Source: Pseudomonas sp. PDM16
GTDB lineage: Bacteria; Pseudomonadota; Gammaproteobacteria; Pseudomonadales; Pseudomonadaceae
Reading direction: 5' to 3'
Assembly (NCBI RefSeq): GCF_014851865.1
Contig: NZ_JACVAM010000003.1
Location: 310,001 to 374,000 of the forward strand
DNA: 64,000 nucleotides
A program made the position numbers and the translations under genes. A model generated the notes under the pieces. It saw only the letters and a list, made by a program, of their open reading frames with translations, was not told the DNA's origin and made no database searches. Positions 19,011 to 27,632 of the stretch are shown here, piece after piece (position 1 is the first letter of the stretch; every line of letters begins with the position of its first letter).

Positions 19011-20111
19011 TCAGGCTCTTCCGTGCACCGCCAGTAAAAAATCGGCCGCCAGGTGATGCGCCCATGAACGCGCCGTGAAGCCTGCGAGGAAGGCGCAGTG
19101 GCTGCCTCGACGGGTAACGGCCAACAAGGTCCTGGGCATGCGCGCCATGGCGTGCTGGTGGTCGCGCACGTTGCCCACTACGCACACCGGATCATCCTCG
19201 GCATTGAGCACCAGCAGCGGGATGTTCACCGTCTCCATCACCGCTATCGGATTGCAGTTTTCGAGGAAGGCCTGGTGGCTGGGGTAGCCCGCACACTCGT
19301 ACAGGTGCCGGTGGAACTCATCCAGGCTCTGCGCTCCCTCCAGGGCGGTGAGGCTGGACAGGTGCGCCAGTGCTTCGCGATTGGGGGTGACGAACTGGCG
19401 CACCAGCTTCCTAGCCATCAGGCGGGTGTAGGGTGCGCGCGAGCGGGCGAAGGCGACCCGGATGTCGTAGCCCGGGCAATAGGCGAAGGCGCCCAGCAAT
19501 GGGGTGTCCGCGCCCTGCTCGCCCAAGTAGCGAATCAGCAAGCCGGTGCCGGCCGAGATGCCCGCCGCGTAGAGCGAGGACTCCGGGTAGCGCTCGCCGA
19601 TCAGCCGCAGTTGCTCGCGCAGGTCCGCGGTGTCGCCCATGGTGTTGAAGCGCGGGCTGGTCAGCGGCAACTGGCCGTGACCACGGCGCTCGCAGAACAC
19701 CACGCGCCAGCCCGTGAGCCGCGCCAGGTCGCGCACGAAGCCGCGCATGCTGTGCGGCGAACCGGTAATGGTGTGCAGCACCACCAGAGTCGGCACCTGC
19801 GCCGGCAATTCGGCACCGAGCCAGTGCAGCGCGGTGGTGCCGCCATCGGCCATGCGCAGGGTATCGACGCGGTCGTAGGCCAGGCGCGGGGCGAAAGCCT
19901 TCTTCAACCCCAACCCAAGGAGCTGCAGGTGGCCGTTGAACAGCCAGGGCGTCGCCCAGAAGCGCCGGGTCAGGCGCGGCACCTGGGCGATCAGCGCCTG
20001 GTTCTCCGGGTTGGCCTGGTAGACCAGCTGCGGCCTACGCGCAGCCGTGCGCAGGTAGTAGGCGCCAAGCCCGACGGCCAGCACGGGCAAGGCGGTGATC
20101 CAGATCGACAT
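19011..20111 (-). CDS. YheT/ABHD-type alpha/beta hydrolase
   Basis: A 366-aa hydrolase with an N-terminal membrane anchor (residues 1-20). The oxyanion region is HTITGSPHSMRGF, and the nucleophile elbow GISAG carries the catalytic Ser. The Asp is in NAEDDPVCV and the His in RRGSHCAFL. The architecture and length match the YheT/ABHD1-3 group of esterase/lipase-like proteins. ATG 20111 is chosen because GAGG lies six bases upstream; a TTG four codons earlier is possible. It follows the acyl-CoA ligase cluster by 82 bp in the opposite order of transcription flow (the ligase is upstream on the same strand), so read-through is possible. Substrate unknown; a lipid or ester is likely. Confidence 0.8.
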   Translation of the reverse strand: MSIWITALPVLAVGLGAYYLRTAARRPQLVYQANPENQALIAQVPRLTRRFWATPWLFNGHLQLLGLGLKKAFAPRLAYDRVDTLRMADGGTTALHWLGAELPAQVPTLVVLHTITGSPHSMRGFVRDLARLTGWRVVFCERRGHGQLPLTSPRFNTMGDTADLREQLRLIGERYPESSLYAAGISAGTGLLIRYLGEQGADTPLLGAFAYCPGYDIRVAFARSRAPYTRLMARKLVRQFVTPNREALAHLSSLTALEGAQSLDEFHRHLYECAGYPSHQAFLENCNPIAVMETVNIPLLVLNAEDDPVCVVGNVRDHQHAMARMPRTLLAVTRRGSHCAFLAGFTARSWAHHLAADFLLAVHGRA

Positions 20112-20193
20112 CGGAAACCTCAATCAAAAAGCGAGCATGCCGCAGGTTGCCCGGCCGCCGGAAGTACCGGCATACACGGCGGGACGATTGGCC

Positions 20194-21858
20194 TCACGTG
20201 CGTAACTGCGCCCTGAGGATCTTGCCGATGGGTGACTTGGGCAGTTGCTCGCGGAACTCGATGCGCTTGGGCACCTTGTAGGCGGTGAGCCGCTCACGGC
20301 AATGGCGAATGAGGGTGTCCCCATCCAGCCCAGGCCGGTGCAGCGCGACGAAGGCGCTCAAGGCCTCGCCGGTGGCCTCGTCCGGCACACCGATCACCGC
20401 CACTTCGCTGACATCCGGGTGCTCGGCGATCACCGCCTCCACCTCGTTGGGGTAAACGTTGAAGCCGGAGACCAGAACCATGTCCTTCTTGCGGTCGACG
20501 ATGCGGATGTAGCCGTCCTCGTCCATCACCGCGATATCGCCGGTGCGGAACCAGCCGTCGACGAAGGCTTCGCGGGTCTCCTCCGGGCGATCGAGGTAGC
20601 ACTCGATGATGTGCGGCCCGCGCACCAGCAACTCGCCGGATGTGCCGGGCGCCAGCTCGCGGCCTTCGACGTCGGCGATGCGCACGTCGCTGCCGGGCAA
20701 CGGCAGGCCGACGGTGCCCGGGCGCTCCTTGGACCCTGGCGGGTTGAAGGCGACGAAGCAGCAGCTTTCGGTCAGACCATAACCTTCGAGAATCTGCCCC
20801 ACCGCCGCCCGCCAGCGCTCGCCGGTGACCGGGCGCAGCGAGGTGCCGCCGGACACCGCAAGCTTCAGCTTCGGCGGGTTGGCCTGGAACCAGGGCTCGG
20901 CCAGCAGGCCGGCATACAGGGTGTCTACGCCCGTCATCCAGCGCACCGGAAACTTGTCGAAGGCCGGCTGCGCGTTAGACAGCGGACGCGGGTTGGGCAC
21001 CAGCAGGTTGCGCGCGCCACGACGGAAGAACAGCAGGAAATTAAAGTTGAAGGCGAAGATGTGGTAGAGCGGCGGCAGGGTGACGATGGCCTCGCCCGGC
21101 TCGATCTGCGCGCCGAAACCGGCGAGGTAGTCCTCGGCCATGCGCAGCACCGCCTTAAGGTTGGCATGGGTCAGCACCGCGCCCTTGCTCCTGCCCGTGG
21201 TGCCGCCGGTGTACTGGTACAGGGCGACGGGGTAGTGCCGTGGCACCCAGGCCAACTGCTGGCCGAGGCTCAGGGTCTGGCTGAAACGCTGGAACGCCAC
21301 CTGCGGTGTCAGGTCGTCGCCGGCCTGTTCTTCGAGCTTCTGCTGGATGGCCCTGGCAATCGGCTCGGGAAAGAAGTCGCTCAGGCTGGTCAGCACCAGT
21401 GCGACGCCGCGCTGCTCGACCACCGGCTGCGCGCGCTTGGCGAACAGGTCGCAGGCCACCAGCAGCCGGGCACCGCTGTCGGCCAGTTGCGCGTCCAACT
21501 CACGCTCGGTGTACAGCGGGTTGACGTTGGTGACGATCAACCCGGCCTTCCAGGCGCCCAGCACCGCGATGGGATAGTGCAGGCTGTTGGGCAACTGCAG
21601 CGCCACCACCTCACCGCTCTGCAGGCCCTGCTCCTGGACCAGGTAGGCGGCGAAGGCGCTGGACAGCCGCTCGATCTCGGCGAAGGAGAGATCGGCGTGC
21701 AACCCGTTGGGCAGCACCTGGGTGAACGCCGGCGCGTCAGCGAAGCGCTGTGCGGCGTCACGGGCACAATCCGCGAGGTTGCCGGTCAGCGAGTCGGCAT
21801 CGATCCGGTAGTTATGCAACTGCGGTGGATAGTGTTTTTCCCAACGGCGGGTAGTCAT
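20194..21858 (-). CDS. Long-chain acyl-CoA synthetase-like AMP-dependent ligase
   Basis: A 554-aa ANL-superfamily enzyme that would activate a carboxylic acid with ATP and CoA. The P-loop reads YTGGTTGRSKGA, the A5 motif GYGLTES, and the C-terminal block has GWFRTGDIA, DRKKDMVLVSGFNVYP and the catalytic Lys in PKSPIGKILR. These match FadD-type ligases. I start at ATG 21858 because AAGGAG lies eight bases upstream; ATG 21864 is too close to it. It is the last gene of the TetR-controlled cluster, 80 bp after the ferredoxin-reductase-type gene, with a T/G-rich low-complexity stretch (21869-21893) between. A medium- or long-chain fatty acid is the likely substrate. Confidence 0.88.
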   Translation of the reverse strand: MTTRRWEKHYPPQLHNYRIDADSLTGNLADCARDAAQRFADAPAFTQVLPNGLHADLSFAEIERLSSAFAAYLVQEQGLQSGEVVALQLPNSLHYPIAVLGAWKAGLIVTNVNPLYTERELDAQLADSGARLLVACDLFAKRAQPVVEQRGVALVLTSLSDFFPEPIARAIQQKLEEQAGDDLTPQVAFQRFSQTLSLGQQLAWVPRHYPVALYQYTGGTTGRSKGAVLTHANLKAVLRMAEDYLAGFGAQIEPGEAIVTLPPLYHIFAFNFNFLLFFRRGARNLLVPNPRPLSNAQPAFDKFPVRWMTGVDTLYAGLLAEPWFQANPPKLKLAVSGGTSLRPVTGERWRAAVGQILEGYGLTESCCFVAFNPPGSKERPGTVGLPLPGSDVRIADVEGRELAPGTSGELLVRGPHIIECYLDRPEETREAFVDGWFRTGDIAVMDEDGYIRIVDRKKDMVLVSGFNVYPNEVEAVIAEHPDVSEVAVIGVPDEATGEALSAFVALHRPGLDGDTLIRHCRERLTAYKVPKRIEFREQLPKSPIGKILRAQLRT

Positions 21859-21938
21859 CCCCATTCTCCTTTTTTGTTTTTGTTTTTGTTCTGGCTTTGG
21901 CCGCGAGCGGCAGGTGGCACCGAGCCGCTCGCGCCTGT

Positions 21939-23102
21939 TCACAGCAGGACTTCGATATCCCCGGTAGGGAACGCCACGCAGGAATAGATCCAGCCGAAAT
22001 CACGGTCGGACTTGCGCAGGTGCGCCTCTTGCGGGTTGAACACCGAGCCGGCCACCAGCTTGACCCGGCACAGGCTGCACTCGCCCGAACGGCAGGCGTT
22101 CTCGACGAAGTAGCCATTGCGTTCCAGGGCATTGAGCAGCGGCTCGCCGACAGTGCTGCGGAAGCTGCCACGGCCCTGCACGGTGATCTGCACTTCATCG
22201 TCCAGGGCCACGCCTTCTGGCCAGCCGGCCTGTTCGTGCGGCGCCTTGGGCGCGCCGTTGGCCTCGACGCGGATGCGCCGGCGGGCCACGCCCAGCTCGG
22301 TCAACAGCGCCACGCAGCTGTCGTTGAACGGTGTCGGGCCGCAGATATAGAACATCTGGTTGCCGATCTCGCCCAGCAGTTCCTGCAGCATCGCCCGGTT
22401 CAGGCGGCCGCTGCGACCGCTGTAGCCAGCCGGCGGACGCGAGATCACTTCGCTCAGGGTGAAGTTGCCATGTTGATCGGCCAGCTCGCGCAGCTCGTCG
22501 GCAAAGATCACGTCGTCGACATGGCTGTTCAGGTAGACCATGTGCAGCCGCTGCGGCAACTGGCGATCGAGGATGTTCAGCAGAATGCTGCGCGCCGGCG
22601 CCGCGCCCGATCCACCAGCGAGAAACACCAGATCGTCGCCATGGAACAACGGGTTGTGATGGAAGGTACCCATCGGTCCCGAGCTGGTGAGGCGCTGCCC
22701 CAGCATCACGCGGTCGAGCAGGTAGTTGGAGACGAAGCCGCCCTTGGCGCGCTTCACGGTCAGGTCGTAGTACGTGCGCTGCAAAGGTGATGACGACATG
22801 GCGTAAGGCCGGGCCGTCTGCACGCCGTCGATCTCGACGAACAGGTTGATGTACTGGCCGGCCTGGAACGGCGGCAGAGCCTGACCGTCGACTGCGACCA
22901 GGCGCAGGGTCTTGGTCGTGGGCGTGTCCTCGATGATCTCGGCGACCTGCAGCGCCAGGCGCTTGGGGTGCAACTGCACCACGGTGCTACCCACCTCGCC
23001 GCGCACCTCGTAGAAGTCGCTACCGCTCTGCTCCAGCGCCAGCTTGGCGGCGAACGCGTCGGTGTAACCGGCAATCAGGTTCAACGCATTCTGCTCAGAC
23101 AT
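21939..23102 (-). CDS. FAD/NAD(P)H ferredoxin-type reductase with C-terminal 2Fe-2S domain
   Basis: A 387-aa electron-transfer protein. After about 45 residues of unassigned N-terminus, an FNR-type FAD domain (ARPYAMSSSP, GGFVSNYLLD) is followed by an NAD(P) domain (FLAGGSGAAPARSILL, MFYICGPTPF). The plant-type ferredoxin domain carries cysteines in ENACRSGECSLCRVKL and a fourth in IYSCVAFP. It resembles the reductase component of oxygenases and desaturases. Its ATG overlaps the end of the flavoprotein gene by 8 bp, so the two are coupled. No oxygenase is encoded nearby, so the partner may be the adjacent flavoprotein or an enzyme elsewhere. Confidence 0.88.
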   Translation of the reverse strand: MSEQNALNLIAGYTDAFAAKLALEQSGSDFYEVRGEVGSTVVQLHPKRLALQVAEIIEDTPTTKTLRLVAVDGQALPPFQAGQYINLFVEIDGVQTARPYAMSSSPLQRTYYDLTVKRAKGGFVSNYLLDRVMLGQRLTSSGPMGTFHHNPLFHGDDLVFLAGGSGAAPARSILLNILDRQLPQRLHMVYLNSHVDDVIFADELRELADQHGNFTLSEVISRPPAGYSGRSGRLNRAMLQELLGEIGNQMFYICGPTPFNDSCVALLTELGVARRRIRVEANGAPKAPHEQAGWPEGVALDDEVQITVQGRGSFRSTVGEPLLNALERNGYFVENACRSGECSLCRVKLVAGSVFNPQEAHLRKSDRDFGWIYSCVAFPTGDIEVLL

Positions 23103-24615
23103 GCTCCACCTCTTGGGTCTTCAGTTGCTTGAGCACGGCGCGGGCGGTCGATTCACCGGCCATGTAGGTCGGCTGGAAGCCGCCCATGGACGTCCAGGAG
23201 CCGGCCATGTACAGGCCCGGCACGGCGTCCAGGCGCTCACGCAACAGCGCCGAGTCCTGCGCGCTTTGCTGGAAGCCGTAGATGGCGCCGCCAGGCGTGT
23301 TGAGGTAGCGCATCATGGTCAGCGGCGTCGCCACCTCGACCTCCTCGATGTGCTGGCGCACCTTCGGGTAGACCTTCTCGATCACCTCGACGAGCTTCTC
23401 GGCGAAGGCGTATTTGGTCTGTGCGTAGTTTTCCGGCGTCACCGACTTCCACACATCGCCGTATTGCAGGCAGACCAGCACCACCTGGCTTTTGCCGGGC
23501 GGCGCGGCACTCGGGTCTTCCAGGTTGTAGCAGGTGAGCATGCCGCCCAGCGGCGGCTCCAGGCTGCCCATGCGCGCGTGGATCTGCTCCTCGTCGAGGG
23601 TTTCGTAGATAAAGCTGGAGGCGGTCGTCACGCCGAGTTCCTGCGGTGTGCAGTCCAGGCCGAGGTAGATGACGAAGGCCGAGGTGCCCATGCGCCGCGA
23701 CTTGAAATCCTGCTGGATCTTCAACGGCGGACGGTCGAGATCGAGCAGCTCGTTGAAGGTGATCAGCGGGCTGGCGTTGGACACCACCGCCGCGCAACTG
23801 ACCCGCTCGCCACCCTCCAGACTGACGCCACAGATGCGCCCGTCCTCGGTGTGGATCTTCTCCACGCCGCAGTTGAAACGCACCTCACCGCCCGCCTCGA
23901 GGAAGGACTCCACCAGCGCGCTGGACATGGCCTGGGAGCCGCCCTTGATGTGCCAGGGTTTGAACACCGCATAGGCGTAGAGCATGGTGGCCAGGTCGGC
24001 GAACGGCAGCATGCTCGGCGACACGCCGAGGTAGAGCCAGTAGGTGGCGAGGATGTTCTTCAGCTTGGCGTCGCTGAAGAACTCATCCAGCACCTCGCGC
24101 GCCGAACGGAAGCCGTACTCCACGTAGTACGGGCACATCGACTTGAGCATGGCCTCGCTGTTGGCGCGCGAGGCCTGCGGCAGGGTCATGAAGCTTTCCA
24201 GGGTGACCTTTTCGCACACCAGCATGAAGCGCTCGATGGCCTCGCTTTCGGCCGGGTACATGCCCTGCAGCAAGCGGCGGATGTCCGACCAGCTGGCCGG
24301 CAGGGTGACGTCCAGCTCGCCCGGCACCACCAGGCGATACAGCGCGTGCTCCTGGATGAACTCGACCCTGTCCAGAACGCCCAGCTTGTCGAAGAACTTG
24401 CGCATCACGAACGGCTTGTCCTCGGTGCCCAGGCCGCTGAGCTGATGCAGCGCGACCTCGAACTCGAAGTTGCCACGCACAAAGGAGGTCGCACAGCCAC
24501 CGGGAATATTGTGGCGCTCGACCAGCAGGGTGCGGCTACCGCCGCGCTGCAGCGCAGTCGCGGCGGTCAGTCCGGCGTTGCCGGCACCGATCACCACGGC
24601 GTCGTAATGCGTCAT
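23095..24615 (-). CDS. Carotenoid-desaturase/retinol-saturase-like FAD oxidoreductase
   Basis: A 506-aa flavoprotein with the N-terminal dinucleotide motif VVIGAGNAGLTAATALQRGG and ERHNIPGGCATSF, as in CrtI-type desaturases and all-trans-retinol 13,14-reductases. The C-terminal FAD-closing segment reads PGLYMAGSWTSMGGFQPTYM. The likely chemistry is insertion or reduction of a double bond in a long hydrophobic chain; no carotenoid genes are nearby, so a fatty-acyl substrate fits the context better. ATG 24615 has CGAGGTGATTG upstream; the preceding TTG is less likely. An operator-like inverted repeat lies immediately upstream. Confidence 0.82.
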   Translation of the reverse strand: MTHYDAVVIGAGNAGLTAATALQRGGSRTLLVERHNIPGGCATSFVRGNFEFEVALHQLSGLGTEDKPFVMRKFFDKLGVLDRVEFIQEHALYRLVVPGELDVTLPASWSDIRRLLQGMYPAESEAIERFMLVCEKVTLESFMTLPQASRANSEAMLKSMCPYYVEYGFRSAREVLDEFFSDAKLKNILATYWLYLGVSPSMLPFADLATMLYAYAVFKPWHIKGGSQAMSSALVESFLEAGGEVRFNCGVEKIHTEDGRICGVSLEGGERVSCAAVVSNASPLITFNELLDLDRPPLKIQQDFKSRRMGTSAFVIYLGLDCTPQELGVTTASSFIYETLDEEQIHARMGSLEPPLGGMLTCYNLEDPSAAPPGKSQVVLVCLQYGDVWKSVTPENYAQTKYAFAEKLVEVIEKVYPKVRQHIEEVEVATPLTMMRYLNTPGGAIYGFQQSAQDSALLRERLDAVPGLYMAGSWTSMGGFQPTYMAGESTARAVLKQLKTQEVEHV

Positions 24616-24628
24616 CAATCACCTCGAA

Positions 24629-24652
24629 CTTATCAACGATAAGATTTGGTTA
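24629..24652. promoter_or_regulatory. Secondary TetR operator-like site
   Basis: CTTATC-AAC-GATAAG (24629-24643) is a perfect 6-bp-arm palindrome. The overlapping GATAAGATTTGGTTA (24638-24652) resembles the stronger palindrome GCTAAGAT-TTG-ATCTTAGC upstream of the crotonase gene. It lies just before the flavoprotein gene. Probably bound by the same TetR regulator. Confidence 0.45.
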
Positions 24653-24662
24653 AAAAAGAGCT

Positions 24663-25499
24663 TCAGAAGGTTTTCTGCAGTTCGATCAGGTCGGAAAACT
24701 GCGCCGGCGTACCCGTAGCCCGCGCCCCGACCGAACGCAGGATGTCCTGGCCGCTGAGGATGGCGCTTTGCAGCAATACGGTGTGTTGCAGGGATTCGTA
24801 GACGCCGTGGTCACGGCTGTAGAGCATCGCGCGCTTGATCCCGTTGATCGCTACCGGCGGGCGCTCGGCGATCTTGCGCGCGGCGGCGAATGCGCCCTCC
24901 AGCAGCGCCTCAGGCGTGTCGAAGAGCTTGGCCAGCAGGCCCAGGCGATAGGCTTCGGCGGCGTCCAGGGTGTCCCCGGTCAACGCCAGGTAACGCGCCA
25001 CGCCGGCCGGAATCAGCCGCGGCAAGCGCTGCAGCACGCCGAGATCAGCCATCATGCCGACGTTGGTTTCCTCGATGCGGAACCTGGCGGCCTCACTGGC
25101 GAAGCACAGGTCGCAGGCGGCGATCAGGTCGAAACCGCCGCCGATGCAGGCGCCCTGCACTGCTGCGATCACCGGAAAGCGTGCTCGCTCCAGAGCATTC
25201 AATGCCCCCTGCATGCGTTCCAGATTGACCTGTAACACTTCGCGCTCTTCCGGGCAGCTGGCATGGAATTCCTTGGCCGTGGAGAACATCTGCATGTCCA
25301 GGCCGCCGCAGAACACCTTGCCCTGCGCCGAGATGACCATGGCCCGCACCTGGCCGGAGCGGCTCAGTTGCTCGACCGCCTCTGGCAGCTCGCTCCAGAA
25401 GGCCCGTGTCAGGCTGTTGGCCTTGTCGGGGCGGTTGAGTTGCAGATGGGCGATGCCGTTGTCGACGCTGAGCGCGAAACACTCGTAGGTTGAATCCAT
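24663..25499 (-). CDS. Crotonase-family protein, dienoyl-CoA isomerase-like
   Basis: A 278-aa crotonase-fold enzyme. The oxyanion-hole segments are KVFCGGLDMQMF and GACIGGGFDLIAACDL. The segment ETNVGMMADLGVLQRLP closely follows the pattern of delta3,5-delta2,4-dienoyl-CoA isomerases, which use an Asp here rather than the hydratase Glu pair. That suggests a role in shifting double bonds of unsaturated acyl-CoAs. ATG 25499 has GAGGTGC upstream. It is the first gene of the cluster and is divergent from the TetR regulator; a palindromic operator sits in between. Confidence 0.85.
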   Translation of the reverse strand: MDSTYECFALSVDNGIAHLQLNRPDKANSLTRAFWSELPEAVEQLSRSGQVRAMVISAQGKVFCGGLDMQMFSTAKEFHASCPEEREVLQVNLERMQGALNALERARFPVIAAVQGACIGGGFDLIAACDLCFASEAARFRIEETNVGMMADLGVLQRLPRLIPAGVARYLALTGDTLDAAEAYRLGLLAKLFDTPEALLEGAFAAARKIAERPPVAINGIKRAMLYSRDHGVYESLQHTVLLQSAILSGQDILRSVGARATGTPAQFSDLIELQKTF

Positions 25500-25529
25500 G
25501 AATGCACCTCGGGGCTGAATGTTAGCGAT

Positions 25530-25577
25530 GCTAAGATTTGATCTTAGCACCGTCAAGATATTTCCCAATGCTAAGAT
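25530..25577. promoter_or_regulatory. Palindromic TetR operator plus extra half-site
   Basis: GCTAAGAT-TTG-ATCTTAGC (25530-25548) is a perfect inverted repeat with 8-bp arms, located in the divergent promoter between the crotonase gene and the TetR gene. An identical half-site GCTAAGAT recurs at 25570-25577, closer to the regulator. The placement fits repression of both directions by the adjacent TetR protein. Confidence 0.75.
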
Positions 25578-25617
25578 CGCAGCGCCCCAGACTCAACGAA
25601 ATCAAGGCCCCACCTGC

Positions 25618-26295
25618 ATGAGCAAGACACCCCAGCGAGCCCGCGACACCTACCACGTAGGCAACCTCGCCCCGCAGCTGCTCGACGCCGCACGGGAGAT
25701 GCTCGAGGAAGTGGGGCCGACCAAACTGTCGCTGCGCGCGGTATCGGAACGGGTCGGCGTCAGCTCGACAGCCGCCTACCACCACTACGCCAACCGCGCC
25801 GAACTGGTGGGCCAGTTGGCCGCCCAGGGCTTCCGCGAGCTGGGCACCGCACTGCGCCGGGAAGACCAGGGCAACGCGGGCCTGCAGAAGCTGCGCAACG
25901 CCAGCCTGGCCTACTTCAGCTTCGCTCGCGCCAACCCGGCGCTGTACCAACTGATGTTCGGCCCGGAGCTGGGCGGCAACGAAATGTCAGTGGAATACCG
26001 TGAAGCACGCGATGACGCCTTCGGCGAACTCAAGCGCATCGTTGCCGAGATCCTCGGGCAGGAAATGGACAGCACCGAAGTCCGCCGCGCTGCCCTCGCA
26101 GGCTGGTCCTACACCCACGGCCTGGCCTCGCTGGTCATCCATGGCGTGCTGCAACTCCCCGAATCCACCACCGATGCGCGCTTCGTCGACAGCACCCTGC
26201 GGGGCTTCCAGCATCTGTTCCATGTCGGGACAACGAACGCCTCAGGCACTCCGGGCGCCCATGCCTGGTCGGGAGATGGCCCTGTTGAACAGTAG
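25618..26295 (+). CDS. TetR-family repressor (WHG-type ligand domain)
   Basis: A 225-aa regulator. The N-terminal helix-turn-helix is in residues 20-65 (AAREMLEEVGPTKLSLRAVS, then VSSTAAYHHYANRAELV). The ligand domain includes FARANPALYQLMFGPEL, typical of the WHG C-terminal family. ATG 25618 follows AAGGCCCC. It is divergent from the crotonase-led cluster, whose promoter carries the palindrome described at 25530. It likely represses that cluster until an acyl-type inducer binds. Confidence 0.92.
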   Translation: MSKTPQRARDTYHVGNLAPQLLDAAREMLEEVGPTKLSLRAVSERVGVSSTAAYHHYANRAELVGQLAAQGFRELGTALRREDQGNAGLQKLRNASLAYFSFARANPALYQLMFGPELGGNEMSVEYREARDDAFGELKRIVAEILGQEMDSTEVRRAALAGWSYTHGLASLVIHGVLQLPESTTDARFVDSTLRGFQHLFHVGTTNASGTPGAHAWSGDGPVEQ

Positions 26296-26338
26296 CGCCC
26301 TGCCGCTCTAGCCGAAATGCGCCTATCAGCTCCTGCTG

Positions 26339-26364
26339 CCTGCCGGACAGGAGCACCCGGCAGG
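26339..26364. terminator. Stem-loop between convergent genes
   Basis: CCTGCCGG (26339-26346) and CCGGCAGG (26357-26364) form an 8-bp GC-rich stem with a 10-base loop, in the 105-bp gap between the convergent TetR and aminotransferase genes. There is no T-run, so it is only a possible bidirectional terminator. Confidence 0.4.
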
Positions 26365-26400
26365 TCACGAACCAACCGCTCGAAATGCCTCGGCCCGACG

Positions 26401-27591
26401 TTACAGACGCTCAGCCTCGGCACCAATCAACCCGACGACTCGCCTCACGATGTCGTCGATCTGTTCTTCGCTGCAGATCAGGGGCGGTAACAGCCGGATA
26501 GTACTGTCGCGGGTCACCGTAATGAGCAGGTTCTTCTCGGCAAGCGCACGACCAACAAGCTCCTTGCAGTTTCGGCTCAGCTCGACTCCCACCATCAGCC
26601 CCAGGCCTCGGACGGCGATGACATCCGGGTGATTTCCAAGTGCTTCGCGCAATCCCGCCAGCAATCGCTCCCCCAGCAAGGCTGCACGGTCCGGCAACCC
26701 GTCGCGGCGCATGATCTTGAGCACCGTGCACGCTATCCGGCAGGCAAGCGGATTACCGCCGAAGGTCGTGCCGTGCTGGCCGGGAGAAAGCAGGTCGGCT
26801 ACCGCGCCGCGCGCCAGGCATGCGCCAATGGGAAAGCCGTTACCCAATGACTTGGCCAGCGTCATGACATCGGGAACGACACCTGCGTGCTGGTGAGCGA
26901 ACCAGCGGCCGGTGCGCCCCAAGCCACACTGGATTTCGTCGAGCATCAGCAGCCACCCCTGCCGATCACACAGGATTCGCAGTGCCCGAAGATACTCGGG
27001 GCTGGCCACCCGGATGCCCCCCTCTCCCTGCACAGGCTCAAGCAGCACCGCGACGATATTCGGTGACGCCTCGGCGATCCGACGTACTGCCTCGATGTCG
27101 TCGAAGGGGGCTCGCAGGAAGCCGGGCAGCAGGGGTTCGAACCCCCTCTGCTTCGCAGCGTTGTCGGAAGCCGTCAGCGTCGCGATGGTACGGCCATGAA
27201 AAGCATTCTCCATCACCAGAATCTGCGGCTGCTGCACATGCCTGCTGTGGCCGTACAGCCGAGCCAACTTCAGCGCCGCCTCGTTGGCTTCCGCCCCGGA
27301 GTTGCAGAAGAATGCCTTCTCCATACCCGCCAACTCGCATAGCCGTCGCCCCAGGCGCTCCTGCCATTCGATACGGAATACGTTGGAAGTGTGCAGCAGC
27401 ATACCGGCCTGCTCGGCGATAACGGCGGCGACCTCCGGATGAGCATGCCCGAGGCTGGTCACGGCAATGCCGGCAATGGCGTCTAGATACTCGACGCCTC
27501 GCTCATCCCAGAGACGTGCTCCGCTTCCATGGACAAAAGAAACGGGCTGCCGGGCATATGCCCGCATGAGGTGAGAAACTGTCTGTGTCAT
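26401..27591 (-). CDS. Class III aminotransferase (acetylornithine aminotransferase-like)
   Basis: A 396-aa PLP enzyme similar to ArgD-type omega-aminotransferases. Visible motifs are FFCNSGAEANEAALKLAR (PLP phosphate binding), ENAFHGRTIATL, the Asp in MLDEIQCGLGRTG and the Schiff-base Lys in LAKSLGNGFP. ATG 27591 is preceded by AAAGGGCG. It is the third gene of a transporter / PLP-homeostasis protein / aminotransferase operon controlled from a divergent MocR regulator, not an arginine operon. So it more likely acts on a catabolised or scavenged amino compound than in arginine synthesis. The amino donor is unknown. Confidence 0.85.
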   Translation of the reverse strand: MTQTVSHLMRAYARQPVSFVHGSGARLWDERGVEYLDAIAGIAVTSLGHAHPEVAAVIAEQAGMLLHTSNVFRIEWQERLGRRLCELAGMEKAFFCNSGAEANEAALKLARLYGHSRHVQQPQILVMENAFHGRTIATLTASDNAAKQRGFEPLLPGFLRAPFDDIEAVRRIAEASPNIVAVLLEPVQGEGGIRVASPEYLRALRILCDRQGWLLMLDEIQCGLGRTGRWFAHQHAGVVPDVMTLAKSLGNGFPIGACLARGAVADLLSPGQHGTTFGGNPLACRIACTVLKIMRRDGLPDRAALLGERLLAGLREALGNHPDVIAVRGLGLMVGVELSRNCKELVGRALAEKNLLITVTRDSTIRLLPPLICSEEQIDDIVRRVVGLIGAEAERL

Positions 27592-27632
27592 CGAAACGCC
27601 CTTTCAGTGATTGTTGGGTCTTGCGCCGGCAT

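Noticed and set aside
20245..21987. A 580-codon frame antisense to the acyl-CoA ligase gene, and a similar 513-codon frame antisense to the flavoprotein gene (23101-24642)
   Set aside because: Both mirror strong genes with catalytic motifs on the other strand; the antisense translations have no recognisable family.
23095..24615. Calling the flavoprotein a carotenoid biosynthesis gene
   Set aside because: No phytoene synthase, cyclase or GGPP synthase gene is nearby, and the neighbours are acyl-CoA enzymes.
26401..27591. Naming the class III aminotransferase argD
   Set aside because: Motifs fit ArgD-type enzymes, but the operon with a BenE transporter and a MocR regulator argues against the biosynthetic gene.
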